The notes: generated from the sequence alone by a model not told the origin. Positions 53,247 through 62,554 are shown, numbered from the stretch's first letter. The stretch: 64,000 bases of DNA from VFKU01 sp964620045 (GCA_964620045.1 CAZUJL010000020.1:1-64000), one strand, 5' to 3'. Numbers and translations are program-made.

Positions 53247-53279
53247 AAAATCCGCTCCTCATCGAGAGGAGCGGATTTT
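53247..53279. terminator. Bidirectional terminator between the esterase and nadA
   Basis: A perfect 14-bp stem, AAAATCCGCTCCTC (53247-53260) with GAGGAGCGGATTTT (53266-53279) around 5 nt. T-runs follow on both strands (TTTTC on plus, TTTTTTATTA on minus), serving both convergent units. Confidence 0.93.
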
Positions 53280-53317
53280 CTATTGCGTCATTGCGCGAAG
53301 GTTAAACGAACGTCGGG

Positions 53318-54430
53318 CTATCGGATTTCGAGCATCCGGTCGATCGGCTTGCGGGCCTTGGCGATGATGTCCGACGGCACTTCGATCTGGAACTGGTTCT
53401 TTTCCAGCGCGGCGAGCGTCTCTTCCATCGTGATCTGGTTCATGTGCGGGCAGCGGAAACTGCACAGGCGCAGCATGTTCTTGTCGGGGTGCGCGGCGGC
53501 GATGTTGTCGCCCATGCTGCATTCGGTGAGCAGCAGGAACTGATCGCCCTCCATCTTCTCGACGGCGGCGATAAGCTGTTTCGTGCTGCCGACGAAGTCG
53601 GACTCGGCGCAGACTTCGGGGCTGCATTCCGGGTGCGCAAGCACTTTCACGTTCGGGTGCTGCTTGCGCACGAGCTGGATATCGTCCACGCGGAACAGCT
53701 CGTGCACTTCGCAGCGCGCGCGCCAGCCGATGATGGTCGGTTCCTTCGGCAGATCGATGTGCTGACCGCGCAGGAAGCCCGGCAGCACGAAGTTCATGCC
53801 CAGTTCCTTGGCCGTGTTGCGCGCGAGGAACTCATCGGGCAGTAGCATGATGTGCTCGTGGCCGAGATTGCGCAGGTGCTTGATCACCGCGGCGGCATTG
53901 CCCGAGGTGCAGCAGTAGTCGGACTCCGCCTTCACGTTGGCGTAGGTGTTCACATACGTAACGACCGGCACGCCGGGGTATTGCTTTTTCAGGTCGCGCA
54001 CGTCGGACACCGTGATGCCGCCGGCGAGCGAGCACAGCGCCTTTTCGGACGGCAGCAGCACCATCTTGTCCGGGTTCAGAATCTTGGCCGTCTCGGCCAT
54101 GAACAGCACGCCGCAAAACACGATGATGTCGGCTTCGGTCTCGGCGGACACGCGCGAGAGCTCCAGCGAATCGCCGGTGTAGTCCGGCACGGACATGTAC
54201 AGCGCCGGTTCCATATAATTGTGCCCGAGGATGACGGCGTTCTTTTCCTTCTTCAGCTTGTTGATCTTGTAGGCGAACTCGGCCTTGTAGTCGATCTCGA
54301 ACGGAGGCAGAAAGCCGCGCAGCTTCTTGTGCATCAGCGCGCGCGTTTCCTCGAGCGAGAGGATTTCGCTTCCGGCTATCGTCTCTGGCATGTCGACGTA
54401 AAATCCTTCAGTGGCCGGGGATTCCGGCAT
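53318..54430 (-). CDS. nadA: Quinolinate synthase A
   Basis: A 370-residue [4Fe-4S] enzyme that condenses iminoaspartate with DHAP to quinolinate for NAD synthesis. Motifs: VILGHNYMEPALYMSVPDYTGDS, FCGVLFMAETAKIL with a cluster Cys near 106, LAHPECSPEV with the second, and the third near CSFRCPHMN. I start at ATG 54430; ATG 54391 also begins a good N-terminus. It follows sufU, so its cluster supplier is in the same unit. nadB and nadC are not in the window. Confidence 0.95.
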   Translation of the reverse strand: MPESPATEGFYVDMPETIAGSEILSLEETRALMHKKLRGFLPPFEIDYKAEFAYKINKLKKEKNAVILGHNYMEPALYMSVPDYTGDSLELSRVSAETEADIIVFCGVLFMAETAKILNPDKMVLLPSEKALCSLAGGITVSDVRDLKKQYPGVPVVTYVNTYANVKAESDYCCTSGNAAAVIKHLRNLGHEHIMLLPDEFLARNTAKELGMNFVLPGFLRGQHIDLPKEPTIIGWRARCEVHELFRVDDIQLVRKQHPNVKVLAHPECSPEVCAESDFVGSTKQLIAAVEKMEGDQFLLLTECSMGDNIAAAHPDKNMLRLCSFRCPHMNQITMEETLAALEKNQFQIEVPSDIIAKARKPIDRMLEIR

Positions 54431-54516
54431 CGCTGTATACACCGCGACCAGCGATTTTATTTGGATGGAGTCGAATAGTTTAGCAAGCGGCGGGGCCGCT
54501 GTTCCACGTTTAACCC

Positions 54517-54969
54517 TTACTCTGTGCTCACGGGTTCGTGCCCGCCGCGCAGCGCGGACAGCGCCGCATGCCAGGCGAGCGTGGCACATTTTGCCCGCAC
54601 CGGAAACTCGCGAATTCCGCCAAAAATGGCCAGTTTTCCGAGTTTTTTCTCCTCCAGGGGCGAGCCCGGATCCGACGTAATCATGTCTTTGAAACGCGCG
54701 AACACGGCCTCGGCTTCCGCGCGGGTTTTGCCCGCCAGTTCCGTCGTCATCACGGACGCCGAAGACTTGGATATCGCACATCCCGCGCCTTCGAATTTCA
54801 CTTCCTTAATCGTATCACCGTCCATGCGCAGGTACACGGTGAAGTGGTCGCCGCAGAGCGCGTTGTAGCCCTCCGCTTTCGCGTCCGGGTCCGCCATCGC
54901 GCCGAAATTGCGCGGCGAGCGGTTGTGGTCGAGGATGACCTTCTCGTAAAGCGCGCGTTGCTCGGTCAT
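54517..54969 (-). CDS. sufU: SufU-type iron-sulfur cluster scaffold/sulfur acceptor
   Basis: A 150-residue IscU-fold protein. The three conserved Cys are in YNALCGD, EGAGCAISKSSASVM and RAKCATLAWHAL, and the insert between the second and third is longer than in IscU, as in SufU. SufU usually accepts sulfur from SufS through a zinc site. Its start overlaps sufS by 4 bp, consistent with tight partnering. Confidence 0.93.
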   Translation of the reverse strand: MTEQRALYEKVILDHNRSPRNFGAMADPDAKAEGYNALCGDHFTVYLRMDGDTIKEVKFEGAGCAISKSSASVMTTELAGKTRAEAEAVFARFKDMITSDPGSPLEEKKLGKLAIFGGIREFPVRAKCATLAWHAALSALRGGHEPVSTE

Positions 54970-56210
54970 CCGCCAAACACCTCGTTCACCTTGTGCAGCG
55001 ACGCCACGAGCCGATCGACTTCGTCGCGCGTATTGTAGAACGCGAACGACGCGCGCGCGGTCGCCGGCACGCCGAAGCGCTGCATCAGCGGCTGCGTGCA
55101 GTGATGCCCGGCGCGGATGGCGATGCCGTCGTCATCGAGCAGTTGGCCAATGTCGTGCGGGTGCGCCGAGTCCATCGTGAAGGATAATACTGAGGCTTTC
55201 TCGCGCGCGTTGCCGATGATGTGCAAGCCCGAAACGGTTTCGAGCTGCTCGGTGGCGTAGGCCAGCAAATCGGCTTCGTGGGCCACGGCCGCCGCGAAAT
55301 CGAGATTCATCAGATACTCCGCCGCTGCGCCTAGCCCAATGGCCTCGGCAATGGGCGGCGTACCCCCTTCAAACCGTGCGGGAATGGGCGCGAATGTGGT
55401 CTTTTCGAAGCTCACCGAGCGAATCATATTCCCGCCGCCCCGGTGCGGCGGCATGCGATCCAGCCACTCGGCGCGGCCGTACAGCACGCCGATTCCCGTC
55501 GGGCCGAACATCTTGTGTCCCGCGATCGCGGCGAAGTCGCAGCCGATCTGCTGCACATCGATCCGGAGGTGCGGCGCGGCTTGTGCGCAATCGAGCAGCA
55601 CCGCGGCGCCTTTGGCGTGGGCCTTGGCGGTGAGTTCGCGCACGGGATTAATCGTGCCGAGGGTGTTGGACACATGCGCCATCGCGACGAGTTTTGTGCG
55701 CTCGGTCAGCAGCGCGTCAAACGCGGCCAGATCGAGTTCGCCGGTGTCCGTCACCGGGACGACCTTCAGCGCGATACCCGCGCGATCGCGCAGCATCTGC
55801 CACGGCACGATGTTCGAGTGGTGCTCCATTTGCGTGAGCAGCAGTTCATCGCCGGGCTTCAGGAAGGCCTGGCCGAAGGAGGTGGCGACGAGATTGATCG
55901 AGTCCGTCGCGCCGGCCGTGAGGATGATTTCGCGGTCTTCGCGGGCGTTCAGGAAGCGCTGCAGCAACGTCCGCGCGGCCTCGTGCCGATCCGTGGCGAC
56001 TTGGCTGAGATGATGAACACCCCTGTGAACATTGGCGTTTTCGCTCTCGAAGAAACGCTGGACGGCGTCCATCACCACACGCGGTTTCTGCGCGCTGGCG
56101 GCGTTGTCGAGGTAGACCAAGGGCTTGCCGCGCACGCGGGAAGCGAGGATCGGGAACTCCGCCCGCACCGCGGCCACGTCGAACTTCGTCTCGGCGGCGG
56201 TGGAGTGCAT
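54966..56210 (-). CDS. sufS: Cysteine desulfurase SufS
   Basis: A 414-residue PLP enzyme that releases sulfur from cysteine for cluster assembly. Features: LVYLDNAASAQKP, EHHSNIVPWQ, PLP-Lys in AIAGHKMFGPTGIGVLYG, and the sulfur-carrying Cys in RAGHHCTQPLM. The short active-site loop fits group II enzymes. It lies between sufD (12-bp gap) and sufU (4-bp overlap). Confidence 0.96.
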   Translation of the reverse strand: MHSTAAETKFDVAAVRAEFPILASRVRGKPLVYLDNAASAQKPRVVMDAVQRFFESENANVHRGVHHLSQVATDRHEAARTLLQRFLNAREDREIILTAGATDSINLVATSFGQAFLKPGDELLLTQMEHHSNIVPWQMLRDRAGIALKVVPVTDTGELDLAAFDALLTERTKLVAMAHVSNTLGTINPVRELTAKAHAKGAAVLLDCAQAAPHLRIDVQQIGCDFAAIAGHKMFGPTGIGVLYGRAEWLDRMPPHRGGGNMIRSVSFEKTTFAPIPARFEGGTPPIAEAIGLGAAAEYLMNLDFAAAVAHEADLLAYATEQLETVSGLHIIGNAREKASVLSFTMDSAHPHDIGQLLDDDGIAIRAGHHCTQPLMQRFGVPATARASFAFYNTRDEVDRLVASLHKVNEVFGG

Positions 56211-56222
56211 GAAGCCTCCCGG

Positions 56223-57536
56223 TTACTTCGGACTGTACTTGTCGAACACGTACTTCGCGAGCCGCGCCTGCAGCTCGGGCACTTCAATCGCGTGCACGAC
56301 TTCGGCCGCGAAGCCGTAGGTCAGGATGGCGTTCGCCATCGCCGCCGTCATGCCGCGGCTCTGGAAATAGAAAATATGCTCCGGCGGAAAGCCGCCGATG
56401 GTCGCGCCGTGCGTGCACTTCACGTCGTCGGCGAAAATTTCGAGCTGCGGCTTGGTGTCGATCGTCGCGTCGCCGGACAGCAGCAGGTTGTTGTTGAGCT
56501 GGTTCGAGTCGGTCTTCTGCGCGCCGGGCTGCACGAACACTTTGCCGGTGAAGACGGCGCTGCTCGTGCCATCCAGCACGCCCTTGTAACCCATGCGGCT
56601 GTAGCAGTGCGAGGCCGCGTGCGTAACGTTCAGGTAGTTGTCGATCAGGCGGTCGCCGTCGTTGAGGTACAGGCCCTTCAACTCCGCATTGCCGCCCTCG
56701 CCCGCCAGCGTGAGGTTAATTTCGTTGCGCACGATCTGGCCGCTCAGCGTAATCGCGAAGGCTTCCAGCTTGCAGTCGCGGCCCGTCACCATGGCGGCCG
56801 TTTCGAGGTGGTGCCCCGCCGCGCCTTCTTCGACAATCTTGTGCCGGTGCAGCACAGCGTTATCGCCGAGCACGATTTCCGACACCAGATTGGTCAGGTA
56901 CGCCGTCTGCGATAGGCCGACGTAGCTTTCGACTACGGTCGCCTGCGCGGAAGTGCCCAGCACAATCAGGTTGCGCGGATGCGCGGCGGCCTCACGCGCG
57001 CCCGTGGCGAGATGCAGGATGTGCACCGGCTCGTCGAGCACGGTGTTGTCTGGCACAAACAGATAGGCGCCATCGTGCAGCAGCGCGCTGTTCATCGCCA
57101 CAAAGCCGCTGGTCTCCGTCGCGTGCTTGGCGAGATGCTGCTGCAGCGCCGTATCGCCCGCCGCAATCGCTTCGGCCAGTGAACCGAACTTCACGCCGGC
57201 CGCAATCTTCTTAATCGTCGTCAGTGCCGGCGCATACACACCGTCCACAAACACAATGCGGGGCCAGCTCGGGCAGTACAGCAGCGGCGTCACTTCGGCG
57301 GCCGTGACCGCACGGCCGGGCTGGTTCAGGGCCGGACGAAATCCGGCCTTGGCAATGGGTGCGATGTTCGTAAAGCGCCACGCTTCCTGCCGGTGATGCG
57401 GCAGGCCGAGCTCGGCGAAACGCTCCGCGCCGGCGCGGCGGATGGCCTGCAGCCACGCGGGGCCGCCGAGGGCCTGCGCCTTGCCGGCGTCGGCCTCGAA
57501 GTTGGGCCAGGGGTTGGTAGCGGGGGTCGTGCTCAT
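56223..57536 (-). CDS. sufD: SufD, Fe-S assembly scaffold subunit
   Basis: A 437-residue SufB-related beta-helix protein that forms the SufBC2D scaffold. The N-terminal helical part has QEAWRFTNIAPI; the C-terminal signature is ADDVKCTHGATIGGFPPEHIFYFQSRGM, with the conserved Cys and His. The order sufB-C-D-S-U is the standard minimal Suf system. Confidence 0.95.
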   Translation of the reverse strand: MSTTPATNPWPNFEADAGKAQALGGPAWLQAIRRAGAERFAELGLPHHRQEAWRFTNIAPIAKAGFRPALNQPGRAVTAAEVTPLLYCPSWPRIVFVDGVYAPALTTIKKIAAGVKFGSLAEAIAAGDTALQQHLAKHATETSGFVAMNSALLHDGAYLFVPDNTVLDEPVHILHLATGAREAAAHPRNLIVLGTSAQATVVESYVGLSQTAYLTNLVSEIVLGDNAVLHRHKIVEEGAAGHHLETAAMVTGRDCKLEAFAITLSGQIVRNEINLTLAGEGGNAELKGLYLNDGDRLIDNYLNVTHAASHCYSRMGYKGVLDGTSSAVFTGKVFVQPGAQKTDSNQLNNNLLLSGDATIDTKPQLEIFADDVKCTHGATIGGFPPEHIFYFQSRGMTAAMANAILTYGFAAEVVHAIEVPELQARLAKYVFDKYSPK

Positions 57537-57544
57537 GCGGTGGT

Positions 57545-58306
57545 TCAGACGGCGGCGGTTTCGCGCAGCCAGTCGTAGCCTTTCTTTTCGAGTTCGAGCG
57601 CGAGTTCAGGTCCGCCGGATTTCACGAGGCGGCCCTTGTACAACACGTGCACAAAGTCCGGCTTCACGTAGTTCAACAGGCGCTGGTAGTGCGTGACCAG
57701 AATGAAGCCGCGCTCTTTGCCGCGCAGCTTGTTGATGCCGTCGGACACGATCCGCAGCGCGTCGATGTCGAGCCCGGAATCGGTCTCGTCGAGAATGCAC
57801 ATGCGCGGCTCGAGTACGGCCATCTGCAAAATTTCGTTGCGTTTCTTTTCGCCGCCGGAGAAGCCTTCGTTCACGTTACGGTCCGCGAAGTGCGCGGGCA
57901 CGTTTACCTGCTCCATCTTCTCGGCGAGCAAGTCCTGAAACTCCAGCGCGTCGAGTTCCGGCAGACCGTGGCTCTTGCGAATTTCATTGAGCGAGGATTG
58001 CAGGAAATAGGCATTCGAAATGCCGGGGATTTCCACCGGGTACTGGAACGCGAGAAAAAGCCCAAGCCGTGCGCGTTCTTCGGGCGGCATTTCGAGGAAG
58101 TCGGTGTGTCCGAGGAAATTCACGGCGCCGTCAGTGACTTCGTAGGCTTCGTGACCCGCGAGTGTTTGCGCGAGCGTGCTTTTGCCGGAGCCGTTCGGCC
58201 CCATGATCGCGTGCACCTGCCCCGCTTCGACCGTGAGATCGACGCCGCGGAGGATTTGATTGCCATCCACCTCGACGTGCAGGTTTTTAATTTCCAGCAT
58301 GGCCAT
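57545..58306 (-). CDS. sufC: SufC ATPase
   Basis: A 253-residue ABC-type ATPase that powers the SufBCD scaffold. Walker A is GPNGSGKST, the signature GFSGGEKKRNEI and Walker B ILDETDSGLD. The Glu-Lys insertion in SGGEKKRNE is typical of SufC. I use ATG 58306; GTG 58318 and ATG 58300 are alternatives. The downstream gap to sufD is 8 bp. Confidence 0.96.
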   Translation of the reverse strand: MAMLEIKNLHVEVDGNQILRGVDLTVEAGQVHAIMGPNGSGKSTLAQTLAGHEAYEVTDGAVNFLGHTDFLEMPPEERARLGLFLAFQYPVEIPGISNAYFLQSSLNEIRKSHGLPELDALEFQDLLAEKMEQVNVPAHFADRNVNEGFSGGEKKRNEILQMAVLEPRMCILDETDSGLDIDALRIVSDGINKLRGKERGFILVTHYQRLLNYVKPDFVHVLYKGRLVKSGGPELALELEKKGYDWLRETAAV

Positions 58307-58345
58307 GGACGTGAACACTCCCTTCGTGCAGACGGCGCGCGGCGC

Positions 58346-59839
58346 TCAGCCGACGCTGCCTTCGAGCGTAATCCCGAGCAGGTTGGTGGCCTCGACGGCG
58401 AACTCCATCGGGAGGTGGTCGAATACTTCTTTACAGTAGCCGTTGATGATCGTCGAGACCGCGTCGTCGGTCGAAAGGCCGCGCTGCTGGCAATAAAACA
58501 GCTGGTCCTCGCTGATCTTTGACGTGGACGCTTCGTGCTCGACATTAGACGTCGTGTTTTTCACTTCGATGTATGGGAAGGTGTGCGCGCCGCACTTGTC
58601 GCCGATGAGCAGCGAGTCGCACTGGGTATAGCTGCGCGAACCTTCCGCCTTCGGCATGATTTTCACCAGCCCGCGGTAGCTGTTCTGTCCGCGGCCGGCG
58701 GAAATCGTCTTGGAGATAATGGTGCTGCGCGTGTTCTTGCCGATGTGGATCATCTTCGTGCCGGTGTCGGCCTGCTGGCGCTTGGTGCTCACGGCGACGG
58801 AGTAGAACTCGCCGACGGAGTTATCGCCCAGCAGCAAGCAGCTCGGGTATTTCCACGTAATCGCGGAGCCGGTTTCCACCTGCGTCCACGAGATGCGCGA
58901 ATTTTTGCCGGCGCACTTGCCGCGCTTGGTCACGAAATTAAAGATGCCGCCCTTGCCTTCTTCGTCGCCGGCGTACCAGTTCTGCACGGTCGAATAGTTC
59001 ACCGTGCCGTTGTCCAGCGCGACCAGCTCAACGACGGCCGCGTGCAACTGGTTCTCGTCGCGCATCGGCGCCGTGCAGCCTTCGAGGTAATTCACATACG
59101 CGCCTTCCTCGGCGATGATCAGCGTGCGCTCGAACTGGCCCGTCTGCCGCTGGTTGATGCGGAAGTAGGTCGAGAGGTCGAGCGGGCAGCGCACGCCCTT
59201 GGGGATGTACGCGAAGGAGCCGTCGCTGAACACGGCGGAATTGAGCGCGGCGAAGAAATTGTCGTTCGCCGGCACCACGGAGCCGAGATACTTCTTGATC
59301 AGTTCCGGGTGTTCTTTCACGGCCTCGCTAAACGAGCAGAAGATCACGCCGTGGCGCTTGAGAATGTCCTGGTGCGTCGTGGCAACGGAGACACTGTCGA
59401 ACACGGCATCGACGGCGACGCCGGACAGGCGCTTCTGCTCATCGAGCGGAATGCCGAGTTTTTCGAAGGTGCGCAGCAGCTCCGGATCAATTTCATCCAG
59501 GCTGTTGTACTTCACTTTTTCTTTGGGCGCGGAGTAGTAGCTGATCGCCTGATAGTCGATTGGCTCGTAGTGCGCGTTGCACCAGTGCGGCTCGGTCATT
59601 TCCAGCCACGCGCGGTAGGCCTTCAGGCGCCAGTCCGTGAGCCACTCGGGCTCTTCCTTCTTCTTGGACAGCGCGCGAATGACGTCTTCGTTCAGGCCCG
59701 GCGGGAAGGTCTCGGATTCAATGATGGTTTCCCAGCCGTACTTGTACTCGCGGTCGGCCAGTTCCGCTGCCTTGCGGTTGCTCTCTTCGACACGGCTACC
59801 GGTGTAATCTCGGCCCAGAATGGTGTCTTGAGAGCTCAT
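58346..59839 (-). CDS. sufB: SufB, Fe-S assembly scaffold subunit
   Basis: A 497-residue scaffold on which clusters are built. Characteristic segments: DVIRALSKKKEEPEWLTDWRLKAYRAWL, SDGSFAYIPKGVRCPLDLSTYFRIN, SRISWTQVETGSAITWKYPSC and EHEASTSKISEDQLFYCQQRG. Cys and Glu residues in the last blocks are those implicated in cluster transfer. First gene of the minus-strand suf unit. A 16-bp near-palindrome lies over the ribosome-binding region. Confidence 0.96.
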   Translation of the reverse strand: MSSQDTILGRDYTGSRVEESNRKAAELADREYKYGWETIIESETFPPGLNEDVIRALSKKKEEPEWLTDWRLKAYRAWLEMTEPHWCNAHYEPIDYQAISYYSAPKEKVKYNSLDEIDPELLRTFEKLGIPLDEQKRLSGVAVDAVFDSVSVATTHQDILKRHGVIFCSFSEAVKEHPELIKKYLGSVVPANDNFFAALNSAVFSDGSFAYIPKGVRCPLDLSTYFRINQRQTGQFERTLIIAEEGAYVNYLEGCTAPMRDENQLHAAVVELVALDNGTVNYSTVQNWYAGDEEGKGGIFNFVTKRGKCAGKNSRISWTQVETGSAITWKYPSCLLLGDNSVGEFYSVAVSTKRQQADTGTKMIHIGKNTRSTIISKTISAGRGQNSYRGLVKIMPKAEGSRSYTQCDSLLIGDKCGAHTFPYIEVKNTTSNVEHEASTSKISEDQLFYCQQRGLSTDDAVSTIINGYCKEVFDHLPMEFAVEATNLLGITLEGSVG

Positions 59840-59850
59840 TTACAATACCT

Positions 59851-59866
59851 TCGACTTTAAAATCGA
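59851..59866 (-). promoter_or_regulatory. Near-perfect palindrome at the sufB translation start region
   Basis: TCGACTTTAAAATCGA, a 16-bp inverted repeat with one mismatched pair, ends 12 nt before the sufB ATG and touches the GAAGGT ribosome-binding site. It could be an operator for a repressor or an RNA structure. It does not look like a known IscR site to me. The rest of 59840-59986 shows no gene. Confidence 0.35.
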
Positions 59867-59986
59867 CCGGCGACCGGTTAACACTTCGCCGTCTTGGCAA
59901 ACATGACCACTATGGCCTTTATTCCCTCAATCGTATCAAGGACTTACGACTGAGTAAACCTGCCGAATCCGGCCGCTTAAATAACA

Positions 59987-60013
59987 AATCCGCCCGGAAG
60001 TACCGGGCGGATT
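59987..60013 (-). terminator. Terminator after rplQ
   Basis: An 11-bp stem, AATCCGCCCGG (59987-59997) with CCGGGCGGATT (60003-60013), 5-nt loop; on the minus strand it runs into TTGTTATTTAAG. It ends the adk-to-rplQ unit before suf. Confidence 0.8.
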
Positions 60014-60031
60014 CAGAATGCCCGTGGGTAA

Positions 60032-60412
60032 TTATTCTTCTTCGAGCTTAACTTCGCCGAGACCCACCAGCTCCATGCGGGCGAGCAGGGCGTTGTCACC
60101 AAGGCGCGGTCCGATTTTGAGCACGCGGGTATAGCCGCCCGGCCGTTCCTTGTTCGCCGGAGCAATTTCTTCGAACAGCTTCTTCACCGCTTCTTTGTCG
60201 CGCAAGGCGGCGAAGGCGCGGCGGCGGGTAGTCATGTTGTCCTCTTTGGCGAGCGTGATGAGCGGCTCGGCAAAGCGGCGGAGTTCCTTGGCCTTGTGTA
60301 CGGTGGTGGTGATGCCGTAGTTCTTGAATAGACCAACGGCAAGCGCCTTCATCGTGGCTTTGCGGTGTTCGGTCGTGCGGCCAAGCCGACGTCCTGCGGT
60401 ACGGTGTCTCAT
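60032..60412 (-). CDS. rplQ: 50S ribosomal protein L17
   Basis: A 126-residue L17. It opens MRHRTAGRRLGRTTEHRKATMKALAVG in pieces typical of the family and carries RRFAEPLITLAK and GGYTRVLKIGPRLGDNA. Last gene of the ribosomal/RNA polymerase unit, as usual directly after rpoA. Confidence 0.96.
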   Translation of the reverse strand: MRHRTAGRRLGRTTEHRKATMKALAVGLFKNYGITTTVHKAKELRRFAEPLITLAKEDNMTTRRRAFAALRDKEAVKKLFEEIAPANKERPGGYTRVLKIGPRLGDNALLARMELVGLGEVKLEEE

Positions 60413-60441
60413 GATTTCACTTCCCTATACGTTCGTGGCGC

Positions 60442-61506
60442 TTAGTCTTCGTCGGATTCTGCTTCTTCGTCTTCGTCGTCGTAATCTTCATCGGCACCCA
60501 TGGCTGCTGCAGGGGCCGGCGCCGGAGCGCTTCCATCACCCGCACCCGCCGGCGCCAACATCCCAAGCGAGAGGCCCATGGTTTCGAGGATCGACTTGAT
60601 CTCGTCCAGCGACTTCTTGCCGAAGTTGTGGAAGCCGAGCATTTCGTTTTCAGAACGCGACACGAGCTCGCCGATCGTCTTGATATCAGCGGCCTTCAGG
60701 CAGTTCGCCGCGCGGACGCTGAGTTCCAGCTCTTCCACCGGACGGCTCAGCATGCGCTGCAGCTCGGAATCTTCGCCGCCACCGGTCTGCGCCTTGTGCT
60801 CTTCTTCGGTCTGCTGCATCGAGAAGATGCGCAGGTGTTCGATCAACAAGTTCGCCGCTTCGCGCAGGGCCTGGTCCGGCGTAATCGAGCCGTTGGTCCA
60901 GATGTCCAGCAGCAGGCGGTCGTAGTCGGTCATCTGGCCGACACGCGCATCTTCGACCTGGAAATTCACCTTCGTCACCGGCGAGAAGCTGGCGTCGAGG
61001 TAGATCGTGCCGAGCGGAGCATGCTCCAACTCGAACTTGTCGGCCGTCATATAGCCGCGGCCCTTGGCGACCTTAATTTCCATGTCGAGCTTGGTGTTTT
61101 CGTTCGTGCTCGTGAACAGCACGTGGCCCGGGTTGTGGCAAGAAATCTTGTCCTGCCCCGAGAACACGTGGCCCGCCGTGCAATCGCCACGGCCGGTGAA
61201 GGTGTACGAGAAAATCAGCGACTCGCCTTCCTTCAGGCTGAGGTCGCACTTCTTCACGTTGAGGACGACGTCGGTCATGTCCTCTTCCACGCCCGGGATC
61301 GCCGAGAACTCGTGGTTGATGCCCTCGACGCGCAGCGCCGTGACGGCCGCGCCGCTCAGCGAGGCGAGCAGCACGCGGCGCAGCGAGTTGCCGACCGTCG
61401 TGCCGTAGCCGCGTTCAAACGGCTCGACCATGAAGCGCGCGTACTTGTCCGTACCGCCTTCATCGATCTTTACCCACTTCGGGATGACAAAATCTTCCGC
61501 CAGCAT
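60442..61506 (-). CDS. rpoA: RNA polymerase alpha subunit
   Basis: A 354-residue alpha subunit. The assembly domain shows ERGYGTTVGNSLRRVLLASLSGAAV and GVEEDMTDVVLN; the C-terminal DNA/activator-binding domain shows LELSVRAANCLKAADIKTIGELV and FGKKSLDEIK. A tail of about 35 residues after the domain is Ala/Pro-rich and then strongly acidic (EDYDDEDEEAESDED). I choose ATG 61506, 8 nt after GAGGA. It follows rpsK directly; rpsD, usually in between, is absent. Confidence 0.96.
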   Translation of the reverse strand: MLAEDFVIPKWVKIDEGGTDKYARFMVEPFERGYGTTVGNSLRRVLLASLSGAAVTALRVEGINHEFSAIPGVEEDMTDVVLNVKKCDLSLKEGESLIFSYTFTGRGDCTAGHVFSGQDKISCHNPGHVLFTSTNENTKLDMEIKVAKGRGYMTADKFELEHAPLGTIYLDASFSPVTKVNFQVEDARVGQMTDYDRLLLDIWTNGSITPDQALREAANLLIEHLRIFSMQQTEEEHKAQTGGGEDSELQRMLSRPVEELELSVRAANCLKAADIKTIGELVSRSENEMLGFHNFGKKSLDEIKSILETMGLSLGMLAPAGAGDGSAPAPAPAAAMGADEDYDDEDEEAESDED

Positions 61507-61566
61507 CGTCATATTCCTCTTGCCCTCGTTGTTCGTGTCGTTATCGGGCCAACTTACAACGCCGCG

Positions 61567-61968
61567 TCAGACGCGCCGGCGCTTGCGCGGCCGGCAACCG
61601 TTGTGCGGGATCTTGGTGGTGTCTTTAATCAGGCTCACTTCAAGGCCAGCCGCCTGGATCGCGCGGATGGCCGATTCGCGGCCCGAGCCGGGGCCGTTCA
61701 CGTGGATACGGACTTCCTTCAGCCCGGCTTCGAGCGCGGCGCGCGCGGCCTTCTCGGCGGCGAGCTGCGCGGCGTAGGCCGTGCTCTTGCGGGAGCCCTG
61801 GAACCCGACCTGGCCGGCGCTGGACCACGAGATCACATTGCCGCGCTGGTCGCTGATCGAGACGATGGTGTTGTTGAAGGTCGCCTGGATGTGCGCAAGG
61901 CCGGAAGAACTGGTAAGCGCAATGCGCTTCTTCTTCGGCTTGCCGGCTGGACGCTTTTCGGTGGACAC
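61567..61968 (-). CDS. rpsK: 30S ribosomal protein S11
   Basis: A 133-residue S11 of the 30S platform. Features: GLAHIQATFNNTIVSISD, GQVGFQGSRKSTAYAAQLAAE, VNGPGSGRESAIRA and the basic end GCRPRKRRRV. Placed 15 bp after rpsM. Confidence 0.97.
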   Translation of the reverse strand: MSTEKRPAGKPKKKRIALTSSSGLAHIQATFNNTIVSISDQRGNVISWSSAGQVGFQGSRKSTAYAAQLAAEKAARAALEAGLKEVRIHVNGPGSGRESAIRAIQAAGLEVSLIKDTTKIPHNGCRPRKRRRV

Positions 61969-61983
61969 GATTCAGTTCCTCCC

Positions 61984-62370
61984 TTACTTGCTCGGCGCGG
62001 CCGGAGCGGCGCGCTTAATGGTGGCCTTGCGGGGACCTTTGCGCGTGCGCGCGTTGGTCTTCGTGCGCTGACCGCGGGTCGGCAGGCCCTTCTTGTGGCG
62101 CTGGCCGCGGTAGCTGCCGATTTCCATAAGGCGCTTGATGTTGCCGGAGATCTCGCGACGCAGATCACCTTCAACCTTGTACTCGTTCTGGATCAGCGCG
62201 GAGAGCGTGTTCACCTGCTCGTCCGTCAGCTGCTGAACGCGCAGTGTCGGATTCATGTTCAAGCGGCTCATCAACAGCTTTGCGCGGTGCTGACCGATGC
62301 CGTAAATGCTCTGCAAGGCAACCTCAACGCGCTTGGTGCGCGGAAGGTCTACGCCTACGATGCGTGCCAT
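61984..62370 (-). CDS. rpsM: 30S ribosomal protein S13
   Basis: A 128-residue S13 of the 30S head. Features: ARIVGVDLPRTKRVEVALQSIYGIG, DLRREISGNIKRLMEIGSYRGQRH and PTRGQRTKTNARTRKGPRK. The gap to rpmJ is 18 bp. Confidence 0.97.
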   Translation of the reverse strand: MARIVGVDLPRTKRVEVALQSIYGIGQHRAKLLMSRLNMNPTLRVQQLTDEQVNTLSALIQNEYKVEGDLRREISGNIKRLMEIGSYRGQRHKKGLPTRGQRTKTNARTRKGPRKATIKRAAPAAPSK

Positions 62371-62388
62371 GGTGCGTGTCTCCTCGGA

Positions 62389-62502
62389 TCAGCCCTGACG
62401 CTGCTTGTGCTTGGGGTTTTCGCAAATCACCCGAACCGCACCGTGGCGCCGGATAATCTTGCACTTTTCGCAAATCTTTTTGACCGAGCTACGAACTTTC
62501 AT
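62389..62502 (-). CDS. rpmJ: 50S ribosomal protein L36
   Basis: A 37-residue L36: MKVRSSVKKICEKCKIIRR, then HGAVRVICENPKHKQRQG. The zinc ligands Cys11, Cys14, Cys27 and His32 are all present, so this is the zinc-binding (C+) form. It lies between map and rpsM, the usual place, but without infA beside it. Confidence 0.96.
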   Translation of the reverse strand: MKVRSSVKKICEKCKIIRRHGAVRVICENPKHKQRQG

Positions 62503-62554
62503 GTCTCTTCTCTTTATTCGTTTCCGCGGCCGGTTTTCAGCCGCGGCTTGTCCT

